46,223 bases of DNA from Hugenholtzia roseola DSM 9546. GTDB taxonomy: Bacteria; Bacteroidota; Bacteroidia; Cytophagales; Bernardetiaceae. The position numbers and the translations under genes were made by a program. Positions within the stretch are counted from its first letter, which is position 1, and each line of letters opens with the position of its first letter. Location: positions 20,723 to 66,945 of the forward strand of contig NZ_AUGI01000042.1 in assembly GCF_000422585.1 (NCBI RefSeq). Direction: 5' to 3'. Positions 31,472 to 39,914 of the stretch are shown piece by piece. The notes below the pieces were generated by a model. The model was not told the origin of the DNA. It saw nothing but the letters and a program-made list of their open reading frames with translations, and ran no database searches.

Positions 31472-32950
31472 CTACGAAAGCGTCTTTTTTTCGCGTTGTT
31501 CCATAATAAGTTGTGTTTTTAATTCAAAAAGTTGTTTTTCAAGCCCCACAGGATAGGCGTGTGGATTCGTGAAACGAGTAATGCTTCGGTGTAGGGTCTG
31601 AAACTGTTCCTGCACATATTTTCGCGTCTGTTCGAGCGTTTTTTTCTGATACTGCAAGATGCCCCCTCTAAAAATAGGCTCTAAAAGTTCAATAAAAGTA
31701 GCTTCTTTTGGAATCATTTTGCGGCGCGTCATATCCAAAGGGTCTATGATGAGATTTTGCACCTGCTCAATTTGCTGCTCATCATAAATCATATCCGAAA
31801 TTGCTTCGCCATTGAGGTAAAAACGGCGCACCTGCTGCACCCCCGGATTTGAAATTTTGATAGCCTGCTCGGAAAGTTTGATTCGGTACGCCCATTCGCC
31901 CTTTTCATCTTCAATCGCCGCCAATTTATACACGCCACCAAGCGCAGGTTGGTCGTAAGCCGTAACCAATTTTGTACCCACTCCCCAAACACTCACCTTT
32001 GCATCTTGCTGTTTTAAACTATTGATAATATGCTCATCTAAATCATTACTTGCTACAATTTCTGTACTTTCAAAGCCTGCTGCATCTAAAAGTTTGCGTG
32101 CCTCGATGCTCAAATACGCAAGGTCGCCAGAATCCAGACGGATTCCTGCCAACTGATGCCCTCTTGCTTTGAGGCTTTTTCCCACTTCAATCGCATTTTT
32201 TACCCCTTCGAGCGTATCGTAGGTATCCACTAAAAAGACACAATTATTGGGCATCGCTTCGGCGTAGGCTTCAAAAGCCGCTTTTTCATCGCCAAAAGAC
32301 ATGACCCAACTATGCGCATGCGTGCCTTTGAGCGGTATTCCAAAAAGCCGCCCCGCCAAAACATTCGAAGTAGCCGCACAGCCGCCGATATAAGCCGCCC
32401 TTGACGCTGCCAAGCCGCCATCAATGCCTTGCGCACGTCGCAATCCAAACTCTAAAACAGGTTCGCCTTGCGCTGCCAAACAAACTCTTGATGCTTTTGT
32501 CGCAATAAGAGTTTGAAAATTTATCATATTTAAAAGTGGTGTTTCCAATAACTGACACTGCACCAAACCGCCACGCACGCGCACTAAGGGTTCGTTGGGA
32601 AAAACCAGCGTTCCTTCTTTTACGGCATCAATATCACAATCAAATTTCATAGCTTGCAAATACGCCAGAAAGCCCGACTCAAAAAGCGGTTTGCCATCAT
32701 TGCCATCTAAGGCAGCCAAATAAGCCACATCTTCGGCACTAATTTCAAAATTTTCCATAAAATCTATAGCATAATCCAAACCACAAGCAATCGCATAGCC
32801 CCCTTGAAAGGGATTTTTGCGAAAATAAAGGTTAAAAACAGCCTTCTTGTCTGCCATGCCCGATTTCCAATAGCCATACGCCATCGTAAGTTGGTACAAA
32901 TCAGTCAAAAGGGTTAGGTTGCTACTGTATAGTTGTTGTGTAATTTTCAT
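31472..32950 (-). CDS. pncB: Nicotinate phosphoribosyltransferase
   Basis: 492 residues from the Met at 32950 (MKITQQLYSS); an upstream ATG at 33067 adds 39 unlike residues and would place translation above the promoter. The enzyme makes nicotinate mononucleotide in NAD salvage. LLTDLYQLTMAYGYWKSG is the typical N-terminus, FRKNPFQGGYAIACGLDY follows, GTHAHSWVMSFGDE carries the autophosphorylated His, and GIRLDSGDLAYLS the PRPP site. The promoter CAAAACTA (minus strand TAGTTTTG) is 20 bp upstream of the start. The NrtR-like regulator at 5629 is a possible controller. Confidence 0.95.
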   Translation of the reverse strand: MKITQQLYSSNLTLLTDLYQLTMAYGYWKSGMADKKAVFNLYFRKNPFQGGYAIACGLDYAIDFMENFEISAEDVAYLAALDGNDGKPLFESGFLAYLQAMKFDCDIDAVKEGTLVFPNEPLVRVRGGLVQCQLLETPLLNMINFQTLIATKASRVCLAAQGEPVLEFGLRRAQGIDGGLAASRAAYIGGCAATSNVLAGRLFGIPLKGTHAHSWVMSFGDEKAAFEAYAEAMPNNCVFLVDTYDTLEGVKNAIEVGKSLKARGHQLAGIRLDSGDLAYLSIEARKLLDAAGFESTEIVASNDLDEHIINSLKQQDAKVSVWGVGTKLVTAYDQPALGGVYKLAAIEDEKGEWAYRIKLSEQAIKISNPGVQQVRRFYLNGEAISDMIYDEQQIEQVQNLIIDPLDMTRRKMIPKEATFIELLEPIFRGGILQYQKKTLEQTRKYVQEQFQTLHRSITRFTNPHAYPVGLEKQLFELKTQLIMEQREKKTLS

Positions 32951-32970
32951 AAAAATCAATTTATTGTTAT

Positions 32971-32978
32971 CAAAACTA
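32971..32978 (-). promoter_or_regulatory. Promoter -7 box of pncB
   Basis: TAGTTTTG on the minus strand matches TAnnTTTG exactly, with the expected start near 32964 and a leader of about 14 nt. This supports the start codon at 32950. No clear -33 element is seen. Confidence 0.55.
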
Positions 32979-33192
32979 AATAAATTTGTAAAAAGATATG
33001 GTTTTTGCTGGTGGCAAAATCCTAAAATGCCCCCTCTGGGCAAAGGCAGCGAGCTAAATATTGCCAAATTTTGCTAAAAATACAAAATTTGGCAATGAAA
33101 AAGCACATCTCGCCCGACAAAAAAGTGAGCCTATGCCTTTGAATGGTGAAGGCACAAACTTTGTTGAATTTTCTATAAAAAATTAAGTTTTA

Positions 33193-33999
33193 TTAGATTG
33201 ATACAACTGCTACTTTTTTCGCACCGATTTGCGCCTCTACTCCGTCCCAAAGTTGGCGGCGCAATCGTAGGGCTTTCACAACCGCCGCCTCTGCCTCTGC
33301 CCATTTTTGAGCGTCATCAGCACAAAGTTCCGCAGTCATGGCTAAGGCTAAATGGCTATGATGGTCGCCATCTACCTCGATATGTCGCTCTAAATAATAT
33401 TTAAAAATAGAAACTGTATCATTAAATTTTTCGTCTAAATCTTTTACAATATTCAAAAACATAGTTGGAATTAAATCCTCCCTTCCAAAAGTAAAGACCG
33501 CTGCTTGCAGGTAGCTTTTTTTACTATTTATTACTTCAAAAGTATAAGTTACAAACTGACGAACCGAGGCAGGAATCTCTACCATTTGCAGTGCCACCTC
33601 TGTACTTTTGCCTGCTTTAAGAAGTTCTAAAAACTGCAAAATCGGCTTTGTATCTGCCCCAATTTGTGTCATGGCTTGCAAATATAGCTCAAAATGGCTC
33701 AAAACATTGCCTTCTGCATCTGTATCCGACTCCTCGCCCAAGACAATTTCATTGATAAGGGCGCGAGTAGAAGGGCTGCCTTTGGGTATCCAAGGAACTT
33801 CCACACAGGTAAGCTCACGTTGCAAACCTTTTAGAAGCGACATAAAATCCCAAACGGCAAAGACATGCGATTGCATAAAAAGTTTTAAATCTTCAATATT
33901 TTTTATTTTTTTATACAAATCGTGATGCGCAATTTCGGCGCAAATAGGCGCGATTTTGTTTTGTATAGAAACTAAATAAGGGTTATTTTGAATATCCAT
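33193..33999 (-). CDS. DUF3050 domain protein (heme-oxygenase-like fold)
   Basis: 268 residues matching DUF3050 over the full length: HDLYKKIKNIEDLKLFMQSHVFAVWDFM, SLLKGLQRELTCVEVPWIP, EIVLGEESD, HFELYLQAM, VFTFGREDLIPTMF, and HIEVDGDHHSHLA. The spread of conserved His and Glu residues in helices (e.g. H44, E118 region, H210s) suggests a di-metal centre as in heme-oxygenase-like oxidases, but no activity is established in what I know. It is transcribed alone; no clear promoter is seen. Confidence 0.88.
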   Translation of the reverse strand: MDIQNNPYLVSIQNKIAPICAEIAHHDLYKKIKNIEDLKLFMQSHVFAVWDFMSLLKGLQRELTCVEVPWIPKGSPSTRALINEIVLGEESDTDAEGNVLSHFELYLQAMTQIGADTKPILQFLELLKAGKSTEVALQMVEIPASVRQFVTYTFEVINSKKSYLQAAVFTFGREDLIPTMFLNIVKDLDEKFNDTVSIFKYYLERHIEVDGDHHSHLALAMTAELCADDAQKWAEAEAAVVKALRLRRQLWDGVEAQIGAKKVAVVSI

Positions 34000-34331
34000 T
34001 TGGTTTTCTTTTTTGTATAAAAATCGACAAATAGGAAGTTTAGCAGGCAGCGAGGAAGCAGCACGGAACAGTCCCTCAAAGATAACACATTGTCTTGCTT
34101 TTGGTTAGGCAAAAATGATTTTTATGCTACAAAAGATAAAAATTCGCGCTTATTTTTTCAAAAGCCTATCTTTATTTTTTGAGATACGGCGCAGAGTCTT
34201 TATCTTTAAGGTCGAATTGAATCAAGGAATTTCAGGCTGACAAAAATGAAAAATCAGCCAAAAACTTACTTCAAAAATCTAATCCTTCGCCCTCCTCTTT
34301 TTATAGAACTCTACCTAAAATTTTACTCAAA
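34000..34331. other. Intergenic region between divergent genes
   Basis: 332 bp between the starts of the DUF3050 gene (minus) and the 34332 gene (plus). No reading frame or RNA gene is supported. TATCTTTA at 34201-34208 is a 7-of-8 match to the -7 box and could serve the plus-strand gene. A short hairpin GGCTGA/TCAGCC lies at 34235-34259. Confidence 0.5.
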
Positions 34332-36164
34332 ATGACGCAGCTTTCTTCTCTTCCCCTATTGTACCTTTTTTTTGCGGATAGCTTTTGGAGTGCCACAACC
34401 GTTGTAGATGGGGAGGTCAATTTTCTCGAAATAGAAGGACGCACACTTTTCCCGCTCTCTTTTTTGGCACAAGGTACAGTTATAGAAGCGCGTTTTCCCC
34501 ATCAGATAGAAGATTTTGAAAAAGGATCAAGTGTTTTTTATGATGATTTTTTTATCAATATTGCAAAAAAGGTATCTTTTCAGGTATTAAGCCGCCAATT
34601 TCCCTATGCGCATTTACTAAAAACAGATTTGGCGCAAATCAAGCAGCAATATTTACAAAAATACGGACAAATAGACCAAATTCCTATCCAGATTTTATCT
34701 CATGTTTCATTAGATAAATTTCCACAAGATTTTTTTAATTTTTTAACAGAAAACAATTTTGACCAAGCCAACAGAGAGCCACAAATAGCCCTTCGCTATC
34801 TGCCCAAAGGCGCGTCCTATCAACCTTATGCCGTATTAGAAGCCTTAGAAAAAAAAGAAAAAGAGGCGATATTCTTACATTATTTTACGCCCCATTCCTA
34901 CGAAAAAATACCACTGCAAAATTCGCTCACGACGATAGAAAGCCTAACAACAGAGATGTTGGAACATTTGCAGCGGCTCAATGCACAAACCCCTATTGCG
35001 CAGCTCTATTTAGTGGGCGATAACTTAAAAAAGCAGCCCTATTTATATGAAAGTTTAAATCAGAACTTAGAAAGTGATAAATTTTCTTTTTTAAATACAA
35101 GAGAAATGATTTCGCTACAAGTGTCTAATTTGGCAGCAGAAGCAGCTACCCAACAGGCTTTTATTCCTTCGCCTTTTGAAGGTGGAAACGAAACAGAAAA
35201 TCATACAAAAGAAGAAATAGAAAAAACGTCTTTTTCCTTTTCTGAAAATCGTGCTTTTTTTAGTTTAGATTGGGAAAAGATGGCTTCTCAAATTGTTCAA
35301 TTTGAAAATAAAATACTGCAAAAATCCTATCAAAAGGCACTCCAAACGCATAATTGGCTGCACCAAGAAGTCCTGCCTTATTTAAAGACGCAAGAGTTTG
35401 AAATTTTAGAAAACTATGATTTTGTAAAATATTATATTTCCGAACACTACTACGCCAATTCTACACTTTCAGATAGCGAATATCAAGAATTACAGTCGCA
35501 TCTTCAACAATGGGAAATAGAAACGGCTGATGTGGAGGCAGCATTGCAAAGTTTAAACATTAAATTTCCTAATAGTCATAAAAAATCGACGGCAGATGAA
35601 AGCAAAAACAAGTCCCTTTCTCCTGCTTCAGACGCAAATAATCTTGATAAGAATAGTGAAGATGAAAAAGTTGGTACTAAAAAAACATCAAAAAGTTTAA
35701 TTTGGATTGTGCTTTCAGGGGTTATTTTTCTTGCGATTGCCTTAGGGGGTTTTTGGATATGGAAAAAATACCAACCTACTGAAAATACTGAAATATTGCA
35801 AAACCAAACATCAGACCAACAAATTACCCAAAATACATCAGAAGAAGATATAGTTTGGGAACAGTCTTTGGTCGGTACTTATCAAGGAAAAGCATACAAT
35901 CGCCTCACCAATGAGCTATCTTTTGTACGGCTTAACATTTTGAAAGTAGAAAGTGCCAACAATGGCAAAATGAATTGTACTTTTACAATAGAAAATAGCA
36001 CGCCACAAAAAGGCGAAATTAGCATTTCCGACCGCACCATTTCATTTTTATTAGAACCAGCAAATCGCTATGAGTTGGGGGTCTATCAGGTGAGTGAGGC
36101 AACGGGGCGTATTTCGCTTAAATCTTTGGCACATGCCGAATCTATTTTAGAAAAGCTCAAATAA
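34332..36164 (+). CDS. Hypothetical single-pass membrane protein, possible actin-like N-terminal domain
   Basis: 610 residues, not recognised. The N-terminal 280 residues run LLYLFFADSFWSATTVVDG, LRYLPKGASYQPYAVLEAL, IAQLYLVGDNLKKQPYLYESL and, at the end, MISLQVSNLAAEA; this order loosely recalls the ATPase domain of Hsp70-like or FtsA/PilM proteins, but without clear phosphate loops. A helical region (about 310-410) is followed by a Ser/Lys/Asp-rich linker, one membrane helix at 455-476 and a C-terminal beta-rich domain (515-605) that should be periplasmic. It is convergent with the next gene (5 bp between stops). Confidence 0.65.
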   Translation: MTQLSSLPLLYLFFADSFWSATTVVDGEVNFLEIEGRTLFPLSFLAQGTVIEARFPHQIEDFEKGSSVFYDDFFINIAKKVSFQVLSRQFPYAHLLKTDLAQIKQQYLQKYGQIDQIPIQILSHVSLDKFPQDFFNFLTENNFDQANREPQIALRYLPKGASYQPYAVLEALEKKEKEAIFLHYFTPHSYEKIPLQNSLTTIESLTTEMLEHLQRLNAQTPIAQLYLVGDNLKKQPYLYESLNQNLESDKFSFLNTREMISLQVSNLAAEAATQQAFIPSPFEGGNETENHTKEEIEKTSFSFSENRAFFSLDWEKMASQIVQFENKILQKSYQKALQTHNWLHQEVLPYLKTQEFEILENYDFVKYYISEHYYANSTLSDSEYQELQSHLQQWEIETADVEAALQSLNIKFPNSHKKSTADESKNKSLSPASDANNLDKNSEDEKVGTKKTSKSLIWIVLSGVIFLAIALGGFWIWKKYQPTENTEILQNQTSDQQITQNTSEEDIVWEQSLVGTYQGKAYNRLTNELSFVRLNILKVESANNGKMNCTFTIENSTPQKGEISISDRTISFLLEPANRYELGVYQVSEATGRISLKSLAHAESILEKLK

Positions 36165-36169
36165 GTGCT

Positions 36170-36607
36170 TTATTTGATAAATAACTTCTCAATTCTAACC
36201 ATCGGACCGGGGCATTGGCTTTGATGACATTGCAAGCAACTTTGCACTAAGGCATTGTAGTTTTTAAGCAACTCTTCATCATTTTTCGGATTTTGATACA
36301 TTTTGTCTAAGCGTTCTAAAAACATATCGCTCATGGCTTGATAGACAGGAGTAGCAATTTTACCTGCCTCGGTAGGCGTAGCCGTTTTGATTTTAACAAA
36401 AGAACTACGCACATCATCAAAGCTTTTTTGGGCAACAATTTGCTGTTTCATCTTATCAGTATCGTCCCACATTTGGCGCATGAGCAATGCCAACTCACTA
36501 CTTTCGTTTGGGTAGCGGCTTGCAGTTTTCTGACTTTGACAAGCCCAAAGAAGGCTTCCGCAAAATAAAAAAGCGGAAAAAGCTAAGAATAAGTTATTTT
36601 TTTTCAT
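36170..36607 (-). CDS. Cytochrome-c-like lipoprotein (one CXXCH near the C-terminus)
   Basis: 145 residues from the Met at 36607, which opens a signal peptide ending in LLWAC (Cys23); a Met 57 bp upstream is in frame but would spoil it. The body is alpha-helical, and CLQCH (124-128) sits near the C-terminus, as in cytochrome c prime-type four-helix proteins. The heme would be bound covalently in the periplasm. A further Cys (QSQC) follows four residues later. It probably acts in electron transfer or as a gas sensor. The zinc-ribbon gene ends 16 bp upstream in the same operon. Confidence 0.8.
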   Translation of the reverse strand: MKKNNLFLAFSAFLFCGSLLWACQSQKTASRYPNESSELALLMRQMWDDTDKMKQQIVAQKSFDDVRSSFVKIKTATPTEAGKIATPVYQAMSDMFLERLDKMYQNPKNDEELLKNYNALVQSCLQCHQSQCPGPMVRIEKLFIK

Positions 36608-36623
36608 TTTTAGAAAAATAGAG

Positions 36624-36974
36624 TTATGTTTTTTCTTGATAAATTTGAATGACGATTCCGCCAAAACGCATTACTTCTGCCCAACAGCGCACGCCTTTGA
36701 CGTAACAAAAACGGCTTTTGTAGTACTCTTTGCCCTGACTATCAGGATAATAACCTGTAAAACCCAGAAGCGCGTCTTCATAAAAAACCAAACGACGACC
36801 GCTATTATCTGTAATTTGCCCAACACAAACGGGACAGACCGCCAAAGGATAACGCGCTTCGTATCGCAAAGCCTCCTCTCTTTTACAAAGCGGACAAGCT
36901 ACTAATTGATAGCTTTCGGGCGGCGAAGGAATTTCCACTTTTGAAGGTTCGTTAGGTTCATCTATATTTTGCAT
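36624..36974 (-). CDS. Small zinc-ribbon protein, hypothetical
   Basis: 116 residues. CPLC at about 27-30 and CPVC at about 47-50 form a likely four-Cys zinc ribbon. The rest (GFTGYYPDSQGKEYYKSRFCYVKGVRCWAEV, written here in parts: FTGYYPDS, KSRFCYVKGVRCWAE) is not recognised. No signal peptide is present, so it is cytoplasmic. It is the first gene of an operon with the cytochrome-like lipoprotein, and a near-consensus promoter lies upstream. Confidence 0.78.
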   Translation of the reverse strand: MQNIDEPNEPSKVEIPSPPESYQLVACPLCKREEALRYEARYPLAVCPVCVGQITDNSGRRLVFYEDALLGFTGYYPDSQGKEYYKSRFCYVKGVRCWAEVMRFGGIVIQIYQEKT

Positions 36975-37031
36975 TAATTTTGTATTATTTTAAAGACCAA
37001 TAATCAGGAAGAGCCTTATTATCAGGCAAAA

Positions 37032-37062
37032 CAAAGATACAAAAGTTTGACAAAATATCAAA
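37032..37062 (-). promoter_or_regulatory. Promoter of the zinc-ribbon/cytochrome operon
   Basis: On the minus strand TTTG (37059-37062), a 19-bp gap, and TATCTTTG (37032-37039) give the best match to the Bacteroidota consensus in this window. Expected start near 37025, leader about 50 nt. Confidence 0.7.
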
Positions 37063-37084
37063 AATAGGCAGTTTTGTTGAGGGT

Positions 37085-38104
37085 TTAAAATAAAAGACGT
37101 AGGCTCTCTTTTAGTAATTGTGCCATATTCTGACACTTTAAAAAGATAGGCTTCTGATAGTAGGCGGCTAATTCTTCGCGTAAGGTTTGCACTTTTTCAG
37201 GCGTAGAAAGGCTATCGAGGTTCATGACGCGAAGCAAATCTTGAACAGAACCATAAGAGGCTTTGATGCGCTGCGCTATCATGGCGCGTTCCTCACGCTG
37301 ATATTGGCGCGTGGTTTCGGGGGTCATGGTGCGCAAACCGATTTCGATAATTGGATTGTTTTCTTTAAAATATTTGGGCATATAAACAGAACGTTTGCCC
37401 TCATAACTTTGCTGGTCGAAGTCGATGGCACGCAAGCGAAAATGCGATTCTTCGAAGTCAGGTGTAATGACGACAACAAAATTATTGGCATGCATATCCC
37501 CCAAAAGCCGCACAAAACAACGCTCGTTGAACTTGACAAACTCTTTTGCCAAACGAATTTCATCAAAACGCCGAATTTGGTCTAATTGATAACGCATAAA
37601 CTCATGAGCAGGCACACCGATAATATGTTCTTCTATAAGCGTCTGATTATCAACGACATAACTAATGCGATTGGGAGAAAGCAAGTCTTCCCATTCCAAA
37701 CCATAGACCCTTGAAGCGTCAGCTTTTTTTATATAAAAATAATCAAAATTATCATTTATATTATTTACAATACGGACGCGAAAAGGCTGCGTATTGCCAT
37801 AAGTGCAGAGGTCTATCCTATCCACATAGAGGTGCTGCATGACGGAAAGGTCGCCATCAGACTTTAAAATAGCATAAATTTTCTTTAATCCTTCATATAA
37901 TAATGTCATATCAGAAGGACTGTAAAAGACCGTAACCCAAAGTGTATCTTCGCCTTTTTGGTTGTAGAGTGGAATCGCGTTGGTATAACGGGTTAAATCT
38001 TCATAGCCGATAGGCAAACTAATTTCGCGATTGTATTTTTTTAGAAAAGACCTTAGTGTTTGACTAATGGCAATAATTTTCTTTTTTTCTTTTATGAGCG
38101 TCAT
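37085..38104 (-). CDS. Putative kinase-fold protein adjacent to tsaB
   Basis: 339 residues, family not recognised. Features of a protein-kinase/aminoglycoside-phosphotransferase fold are visible: a Lys pair in YFYIKKAD (126-127), a hinge-like EHIIGVPAHEF (159-169), the catalytic-loop pattern LGDMHANNF (201-209; D203, N208), and a metal-binding IDFDQQ (227-232; D228). The substrate is unknown. The N-terminal 100 residues are of unclear fold. It begins 20 bp after tsaB on the same strand, probably one operon. Confidence 0.65.
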   Translation of the reverse strand: MTLIKEKKKIIAISQTLRSFLKKYNREISLPIGYEDLTRYTNAIPLYNQKGEDTLWVTVFYSPSDMTLLYEGLKKIYAILKSDGDLSVMQHLYVDRIDLCTYGNTQPFRVRIVNNINDNFDYFYIKKADASRVYGLEWEDLLSPNRISYVVDNQTLIEEHIIGVPAHEFMRYQLDQIRRFDEIRLAKEFVKFNERCFVRLLGDMHANNFVVVITPDFEESHFRLRAIDFDQQSYEGKRSVYMPKYFKENNPIIEIGLRTMTPETTRQYQREERAMIAQRIKASYGSVQDLLRVMNLDSLSTPEKVQTLREELAAYYQKPIFLKCQNMAQLLKESLRLLF

Positions 38105-38124
38105 TTTGAGATAGAAAACAGGTT

Positions 38125-38898
38125 TTACAATAGTTTTTTAGTAGAAATAGTTGCCATAAAATCTTTGAGATAAAAAGGCTCGAAGTAGGCGAGGTCTTCA
38201 AATTGTTGCTTCTGATATGCCTGCGCCGCAATTTTACCAACGGTTTTAGCCGAAGTAGTCAGCGGTAGAAAAAAAATACGCGCCTGCTCTGGGGCATAAA
38301 GTGGGCGTGCTTTTTCTGCTCCTTTTCCAATAAGATATATTTTTTGGTACTTTTCTAAAAGCAAATCAAAGGTAGTGGGGTCTAAAATTTGGGCAGAGGG
38401 GGGAGCTATTTCCTTTAAAAGATAACTTTTTGGCATTTTGGTTATGTTGTCAGTTTCTAAATTTTGGGCTGATTCGGCTTCGAAAAAAGCCTGAAAGACC
38501 TCCATACGGCGTGCATCAATCATCGGCACAAGCAGCGCGTCTGTATTTTTTTGAAGGCACAAAGGCGAAAGCGACTCCAAAGTTTGAAGCCCCTGCAAGG
38601 CTAAAGCCGCTAAGGTGGAAACGCCAATCAGTGGCACATCAAGCGCGAAACAAAGCCCTTTGGCAGTAGCCACGCCAATGCGCAAGCCTGTGTAAGAGCC
38701 TGTTCCTTTTGAAACGGCAATGGCGGATAAGTCTTTGAAAATCAGGTTATTCGCTTTCAAAAGGGCGGCAATCATCTCGGTCAGCTTTTCGGCATGTACC
38801 TGTTTTTGGTGTATTTCTTGTAAGGCTATTAAATTACCTTCTGCATCATGCAGGGCAATCGAGCAGACCGAAGTTGCCGTTTCGAGGCTAAGAATCAT
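38125..38898 (-). CDS. tsaB: tRNA threonylcarbamoyladenosine biosynthesis protein TsaB
   Basis: 257 residues. TsaB helps TsaD and TsaE make t6A37 on tRNAs reading ANN codons. The ASKHA N-terminus is typical (MILSLETATSVCSIALHD), as are HAEKLTEMIAALL, SKGTGSYTGLRIGVATAKGL and the later PMIDARRMEVFQAFF. TsaB has no catalytic role of its own, so the lack of a metal site is expected. TsaD and TsaE are not in this window. The putative kinase gene follows 20 bp downstream. Confidence 0.94.
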   Translation of the reverse strand: MILSLETATSVCSIALHDAEGNLIALQEIHQKQVHAEKLTEMIAALLKANNLIFKDLSAIAVSKGTGSYTGLRIGVATAKGLCFALDVPLIGVSTLAALALQGLQTLESLSPLCLQKNTDALLVPMIDARRMEVFQAFFEAESAQNLETDNITKMPKSYLLKEIAPPSAQILDPTTFDLLLEKYQKIYLIGKGAEKARPLYAPEQARIFFLPLTTSAKTVGKIAAQAYQKQQFEDLAYFEPFYLKDFMATISTKKLL

Positions 38899-38962
38899 AC
38901 TTTAAATTTTATTTTTGAAAAGAATAAATTTTTAGTAAAGTAACAGAACTTTATATCACAAT

Positions 38963-39108
38963 ACTAAGTTTTGTGCAAATTTTTATATCTTAAATTTGAC
39001 ATAAAATAGAATTTGAATTAAGTTCTATTTTAGGCATGAAAACACAACCTTACTTCAGGTAAAATAAGGACAAGGCGGTGCCTTGTCCCTACCAATCTAC
39101 TTTTCTAT
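38963..39108 (+). repeat. Third copy of the dispersed TIR element (decayed ends)
   Basis: CTAAGTTTTGTG, AAATTTGACATAAAATAGAATTTG and GCATGAAAACAC align in order with the copy at 40928-41100. The core palindrome is perfect here: GGACAAGGC (39068-39076), loop GGT, GCCTTGTCC (39080-39088). The inverted-repeat ends have decayed. On the minus strand the palindrome is followed by TTATTTT and may serve as terminator for the peroxiredoxin gene that ends at 39111. Confidence 0.65.
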
Positions 39109-39110
39109 GT

Positions 39111-39767
39111 TTAAATAGATTTTTTAGCCAAATAAAAATCTACTTTTTCACAAGAAGTATCGGCAATACGCGCCTCCATTTCAGCCAAAGTCTTAGGCGG
39201 TGGCACAATTACCTTATCGCCTTTGCGCCAATTTAAAGGCATCGCCACTTTGTGTGTATCAGCAAATTGTAAGGCTTCCAAAACGCGCAAGATTTCGTCC
39301 ATGTTTCTGCCTACATTGAGCGGATAATACATAATAAGGCGAATTTTTTTCGCAGGGTCGATGAAAAAGACAGCTCTGACGGCGGCAGTTTCGCTTTCGT
39401 TGGGTTGTAACATGCCGTATAATTTAGAAACTTTCATATCAATATCTGCAATGATAGGAAAGTTTAGATACACACCTGTTTTTTCACGCACATTATTGAC
39501 CCAAGCCAAATGCGAATGAATACTATCGATGCTAAGTCCGATAAGGTCGGTATTGAGTGCCGCAAATTTTTCCTGATTGAGGGCAAAACCGCTCATTTCT
39601 GTTGTGCAGACGGGGGTGAAATCGGCAGGGTGCGAAAACATCACAACCCACTTATCCTTAGCAAAATCTGAAAACTTGATTTTGCCTATGGTCGTAACTG
39701 CCTCAAAATCAGGCGCAATATCGCCAATGCGAGGCATAAAGTTGGCTTCTTTGTTGAGATTTTCCAT
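39111..39767 (-). CDS. 1-Cys peroxiredoxin (Prx6 family)
   Basis: 218 residues (208 if the Met at 39737, MPRIGDIAPDF, is used; both are plausible). Reduces peroxides; the active-site Cys lies in ADFTPVCTTEMSG (Cys54 in the long form), with the usual SIDSIHSHLAWV and MYYPLNVGRNMDEILR segments of the Prx6 branch. The only other Cys, near the C-terminus (DTSCEKVDFY), is not at a standard resolving position. The promoter carries an inverted repeat at 39834-39854, a possible peroxide-response operator. Confidence 0.94.
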   Translation of the reverse strand: MENLNKEANFMPRIGDIAPDFEAVTTIGKIKFSDFAKDKWVVMFSHPADFTPVCTTEMSGFALNQEKFAALNTDLIGLSIDSIHSHLAWVNNVREKTGVYLNFPIIADIDMKVSKLYGMLQPNESETAAVRAVFFIDPAKKIRLIMYYPLNVGRNMDEILRVLEALQFADTHKVAMPLNWRKGDKVIVPPPKTLAEMEARIADTSCEKVDFYLAKKSI

Positions 39768-39820
39768 CGATACAAAGTGAGTTTATAAATATGAAAGTAT
39801 GTTTATTTGTCTATATCACA

Positions 39821-39854
39821 CAAAAGTACAACGAGTTTGGCTATCAACCAAACT
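39821..39854 (-). promoter_or_regulatory. Peroxiredoxin promoter with overlapping inverted repeat
   Basis: On the minus strand TTTG (39849-39852), a 20-bp gap and TACTTTTG (39821-39828) match the consensus. AGTTTGG (39834-39840) and CCAAACT (39848-39854) form a perfect 7-bp inverted repeat with a 7-nt spacer covering the -33 element, well placed for a repressor or activator. Confidence 0.6.
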
Positions 39855-39914
39855 GATATTTTCTATAAGCATATAGATAGAATCTATATTTATTTTTTTG
39901 CTTTTTTCGCGCTT

